From Cephalopachus bancanus (taxonomy: Eukaryota > Chordata > Mammalia > Primates > Tarsiidae): a stretch of DNA of 64,000 bases. The stretch covers positions 992,001-1,056,000 of the forward strand of contig JAPVLO010000404.1 of assembly GCA_027257055.1 (NCBI GenBank), given 5' to 3'. The translations under genes and the position numbers were made by a program. Below, piece after piece: positions 59,918 to 64,000 of this stretch. The stretch's first letter is position 1, and the number at the start of each line of letters is the position of its first letter. The notes under the pieces were generated by a model. That model worked only from the letters and a program-made list of their open reading frames with translations, was not told where the DNA came from and made no database searches.

Positions 59918-61357
59918 TAATTCTATTGTTCAATGATGGGTGGATAGCTTTCACTTCTGTTTGCTCAATCCCTGTTCTTCCTTATCCAGATCCTCTGGAT
60001 TTGTTCAATTATGAAGTCAGACTGGGGATAGGGGGCTGAACTTTTGCAGTTTTGAGATTTGATCAAGGTGTGATGGGGGAGCTGTGGTTCAGAAGTTATC
60101 TACAAATCACAGTATCTGCTGACAGGCATAGGCCCCCTGGAACCTACTTCCCACCACCTTACAATCTGTGCATGCAGTGGGGATTTATGTATACGCCCTG
60201 AAAGAAAAAATGAGATAAGAAAAAAGGATAAGTATGGAAAAAGGAAGAAAGGAGATGAAAGGAAGATGAAGAGATAGGAGGAGAAAGAAAACAAACCAGC
60301 ACACCAAGTAACAAACAAAAAAACAAACACAAACAAACAAAACATACAAGCAAACAAACATACAGACAATAACAAAAAAGCCCTAGTGATGCACTCACTC
60401 TCAGAAATACCCGTACGCAAACAGAAGAACTAAAAAAACACCAAAAAATAGCATAAACAAAATAAGTAGTAAATCTTACACTGAAACAGAGAGGAAAATA
60501 AAGAGGCCCCTCTGTGGCTGTTTCTGAATCTTGGGGTTCCTTTTCCCAAGTACTGCCACGGCTTCTGACTGCTGTGGTAAGGAGTGGGCTCTGGTCTCCA
60601 GGCCCTCCCCTCTACTCTCAGCACAGGCTGATGGGGTCACCCTTAGTGTGGGTCAGATGCCCCATGGACTACTGTGGAAAAAGGTGAATCAGATGCAAAC
60701 TCACCCAACTTGTATGCTGCAGCTGCTGCTACCAAGTCCCCCACACAAATCAGATGTGTGTGCCTGGGCCAGCATGTGGGTGGGGCACCCATCTCTCTGT
60801 GTACACTCCTGAAGTTTCCTCCCTTGGTCAGCAATGGTCGAGCCCAGAGGGGTGCAGAGATCGCTGCTGGGTCCCAGGTTGGAGGCTGAATAGAGCTGGG
60901 TGGGCCAACGCAGGTCTCTGCCTGGTCCCAGGACAGAGAAAATGGCAGTGGTCAGTGTCTTCTCACCAGTGATGGGGCTCAGCTATAGATTTCCCTGCTG
61001 TGCCCTCTCCATGGTTCCCCTGATAGCACCTGTCCCGCTGTTGCAGGTGGTGACTGGTGGCATGGGCCAGGTGCCAGGTGCCAGGTGCTGAGGAGCAGCT
61101 GACTTCTACTGTCTCCTCTTGGGAGACTCCTGAGAAAGGCTACATTCTTGCACAGCGGGGGCTCCAATCTCAGGGCAGTGGTAGGTTGCAGCTACCTCCA
61201 GAGGGAACCCCCATGTGCTTGATCCCTAGTCTCCCCTCAGATGGACTTTTGTTCACCCAGCTGCACTCACCCACTCACGCAGACTGTCTTTATGGACACT
61301 CACCCTTGCAGAGACTTTCACGCTCCTACCAGTTCCATTGCCATCTTGCTTTTCTCC
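59918..61357 (-). promoter_or_regulatory. L1 5'UTR / internal promoter region
   Basis: About 1.4 kb upstream of ORF1 and ending exactly at the TSD. The distal part (60.5-61.35 kb) is clearly GC-richer than the window; the proximal part (60.18-60.44 kb) is A-rich with ACAAACAAACA runs. GCCATCTTGC at 61340-61349 is, on the L1 strand, a GCAAGATGGC box within 20 bases of the L1 5' end, matching the YY1-type element that positions L1 transcription. The several open frames here are by-products of GC content. Confidence 0.75.
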
Positions 61358-61372
61358 CCATTTGTACTTTCC

Positions 61373-62829
61373 AATGCTTCTACTATATGTCTCTTATCCA
61401 CCTTCCCCTACCAATCTTCTGAAGGCATGGCACATGAGATCCAGTATTTTTAAATGTTAATTTTTCATTTCAAAGGCTGAAATATGCATCTTGTCTCAGA
61501 CTCCTAATTAGCTGTGTGATTTTAGCCATGCTACTTGATTGTATTAGACTTAGTGCTTATATATGTAGATTATAGAAGAAAATAAAAACTTCCTAAGATT
61601 TCTCTGAAAATTTAAAGAAAAAGAAAAAACTTTTTTTTTTTTTTTGGCTCATTGTACAGTTTTGGATACAGTTAGGGCACTGCTTTTGTTTTGTAATATT
61701 TACACAACAAAACCTAGATTGCTAAAGCTAAGAAACATACAAGATACAGCAACCAAAAAATCAGTGCCTTGAGGGTGCTATATCTGTAATTGTTTATGTT
61801 TCACTGAACAGCCGGGAGGACAACACAACTTGGAGAACTCTCACTGAAAGAATAGAACAGAGCAGAAATACAACTCAAAAACAGTGAAGCTATTTCCAGG
61901 GAAACAGGGAAAGTGTCAGCAAGCATCCTGCAGGACATGTATCTAAAGAGAGGAATTTTCCTTGGAGATCTGTGCAACAGTTAGTAGAATTCACCAATAG
62001 CTAGAAATCTAGAAACAGAATTAATGAAGAGTTGGCAAGACTTTGAGAGTAATGATTTGCCATATTTAAAAAATCCAAAGCACATTCAACCTTGACTTCT
62101 TTTAAAATATGTATTTCAACATTTCTAAATTTGGAATTGATCTTACCATTGAGGTTAATGACCTGCTTTCCCTGTTAAGTTAATTTTGTATCTTATAATC
62201 AAGTCACATCCCTGGACTGAGGAAATAAGGTAATACATGCTTTGCTATAATAAGCAATGCACTTTGAACAATTGTAGGCAAACATATAGAAAAATTATTC
62301 TCATTTCAATACAATACCTCATACGAGGCAGACTTATATAAGACCATATAAAATACAATATTTGTTAAAACTATAAAATACAGACTGAAATGGGGTGTAG
62401 AATATAATGAGACACTGAAAACCAATCCAGGATCACAGAAAGGAAGATCTAAATGAGATCAGAACATAGACATTTTTTGTTGTTTTCATCAATTCCTTAA
62501 TACCAAAACCATAAGTCTGCTATTTATGGTGTATAATAGATAGGTATATGTTCAGTTCATTGCTTGGTTCACTGTAGGTAAATTTTACTTCACAGTGTGG
62601 CTAAATCACTTTGAATTAAATTACATGCTGTTTTCATAAAGTCCTAAATTAGAAGAATTTTATTCTTTCATAAGACTTATCAGCAGTAGTATTGTCAGAT
62701 CACCATACAGCGGCAAATATTTTATTATAAGGAAGCAGCTAAATGTCTAAAAGGACTAATAGATTAGGTACAAGTTGGGTCATGGAAGTAGGATATTTAT
62801 GCTAGTCTGACAGTTCGTTTCATCTTTGC
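61373..62829. other. Unique AT-rich DNA, no gene seen
   Basis: Poly-T run at 61631-61645; no repeat or exon recognised. Confidence 0.5.
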
Positions 62830-63045
62830 CTTCATTAATCCTACTCTGATTCCACACATGATCAGAGCATTAGGTGATTTTACTCTGAAATGTCAATGTA
62901 TTGTACTTTATTTTCTGTTTGCTTCTCTTTCTCCCCATCTAGATTGCAAAACTTCAAGGATGAGGGCCATATATAATTTGTCTTGGTGTCCTGAGCACAG
63001 AGAGCTACCTAGAACAGAGTAGGTATTCAGGAGATAATTTATTCT
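62830..63045 (+). repeat. L2 3'-end remnant
   Basis: CTCCCCATCTAGATTGCAAA, CTTCAAGGATGAGGGCCATA, TGGTGTCCTGAGCACAG and ACAGAGTAGGTATTCAGGAG match the conserved end of the L2 LINE in order. Confidence 0.75.
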
Positions 63046-64000
63046 GTGTAGTTCAATAACTTAACTCTAGCCTGTTCTTTCCTCTTGGAATGGAGAATCC
63101 TAGTGAGTTTCCCATGTGGGGACCATGCTGAAAGGCTACATCAAATAAGAACCAGTGTTCACAAAACTACCATGTCTGTCCACTCTATAAAAGGGAAACC
63201 ATCACTATTTAGCTACTTAACAGACTGTAGAGAGATTCCCAGCTGTCCCCTCATCCCCCAAGAAATGTTAAATCTACCAACTAAAATTGGTAAAAACCGT
63301 TTTAGTGGAAGAATTTCTTTCAGAGAAATCACCACACAACAAGGTGAAAAATATTCACAGCACTAAGAAGGGATAAGGAAAATCTAACCACATGATTATT
63401 GAAGTCAGGTCTGACTCCGTCACATGGCAGTGATTTGAATATGTATCATGTTGGGTGAAGGTTAATCCTATTTAGACAGAAGTACACCACTCTTTTACTT
63501 CACTGCTTGTTCATTATTTCTTGAGCAGCTAGCATGATATTCATCAACCTCCAGAATTTTCTTTCTCAGAGAAGCATGCAATGAAGGATTTGGCTTGCAG
63601 CTTCTTTTGCATACTGAGTTGTATATTTGCGAACACTTATTTGGGGTGGCTTAGGGGTAGGTTAAGAAATCTGATGGTGTAGGCTAGACCATTCCCAACC
63701 ATGCCTTGGAGATGTACTGATGCTATGGAAAACATACAAGTGACAACAGGAGACATGGTCTTCAGTATGTCACCTGGGTTCTTTGTACCTCAGCTTTTTC
63801 CTCTTTAAAATGAAAGAGTTGGATGAGTTCACCTCTAGTTTCCTTCTACTTATAAAAGGGTATGACCTTAAGGAAACAAGAGGGCTTTATAGTTGCTCGC
63901 AGAGTCTGAAAAATCAGCACACTATATTTTTCTAAAGTTATAGATAACACGTGGCTTTATAGCATCTAAAGAAGCTTTTCTTATAACCTACTGTTAAAGA
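63046..64000. other. Unique DNA, no gene seen
   Basis: A 93-codon open frame (63085-63366) has no recognisable domain. No repeat recognised. Confidence 0.5.

Larger units (their letters stand above)
54556..61372 (-). mobile_element. Essentially full-length L1 (about 6.8 kb), minus strand, with TSD
   Basis: Complete order on the minus strand: 5'UTR (61357-59918), ORF1, ORF2 (start about 58537, stop about 54784), 3'UTR (54783-54590, long form) and tail. The 5' end carries an AAGATGGC box close to its first base, as expected for the YY1-type site at the start of primate L1s. Flanks CCATTTGTGCTTCC (54556-54569) and CCATTTGTACTTTCC (61358-61372) form the TSD. An Alu is inserted near ORF1. All frames are broken, so it is inactive. 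Confidence 0.93.

Noticed and set aside
60100..60420. 106-codon Phe/Leu/Ser-rich minus-strand frame resembling a membrane protein
   Set aside because: It is the translation of an A-rich/T-rich simple stretch in the L1 5'UTR; hydrophobicity follows from base composition.
60531..61453. Cluster of overlapping open frames on both strands at 60.5-61.4 kb
   Set aside because: They lie in the GC-rich L1 5'UTR, where stops are rare; no consistent frame or domain.

Overview
This is a gene-poor, AT-rich stretch of mammalian nuclear DNA. I find no exon, tRNA, rRNA, snRNA or intact host gene that I can defend. The dimeric Alu elements make it a primate. The young Alus share a private pattern (a left-arm start reading GTGGCTCAGCC, and ATAAATCAAAAAATTAGCC in the middle). 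They lack both the anthropoid AluS/AluY sequence and the insert typical of lemur/loris Alus, so a non-anthropoid primate is likely, with tarsier my best guess. The species call is an inference.

Layout: 1-5.9 kb is unique DNA with one old Alu and a TC run. 5.9-9.4 kb holds three separate L1 insertions, all on the minus strand, each with its own target-site duplication (TSD). 9.4-16.6 kb has MIR remnants, two Alus with TSDs, a dead Tc1/mariner transposase copy and simple repeats. 16.6-19.2 kb is an old minus-strand L1 with a younger L1 nested in it, followed by a tiny (about 55 bp) polyadenylated retrocopy. 19.2-27.4 kb is mostly unique with MIRs, two Alus and one unexplained 167-codon open frame. 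27.4-28.2 kb is an L1 with an 18-bp TSD. 28-44 kb has MIRs, Alus, a second tiny retrocopy of the same source, an LTR-like segment with a 24-bp tandem repeat, a MaLR-type LTR and a hAT-type MITE. 44.7-48.7 kb is a long plus-strand L1 carrying most of ORF2. 50.8-53.3 kb has two CpG-rich Alus and another L1. 54.6-61.4 kb is an essentially full-length minus-strand L1 (5'UTR, ORF1, ORF2, 3'UTR) with an Alu inserted near the start of ORF1. The last 2.6 kb is unique DNA with an L2 remnant.

The sequences work together only as a record of retrotransposition. L1 ORF2 protein supplies the endonuclease and reverse transcriptase that moved the L1s, the Alus and probably the tiny retrocopies, and every L1 copy here is broken by stops or frameshifts. 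About ten of twelve L1 segments lie on the minus strand, which fits (but does not prove) an intron of a plus-strand gene.
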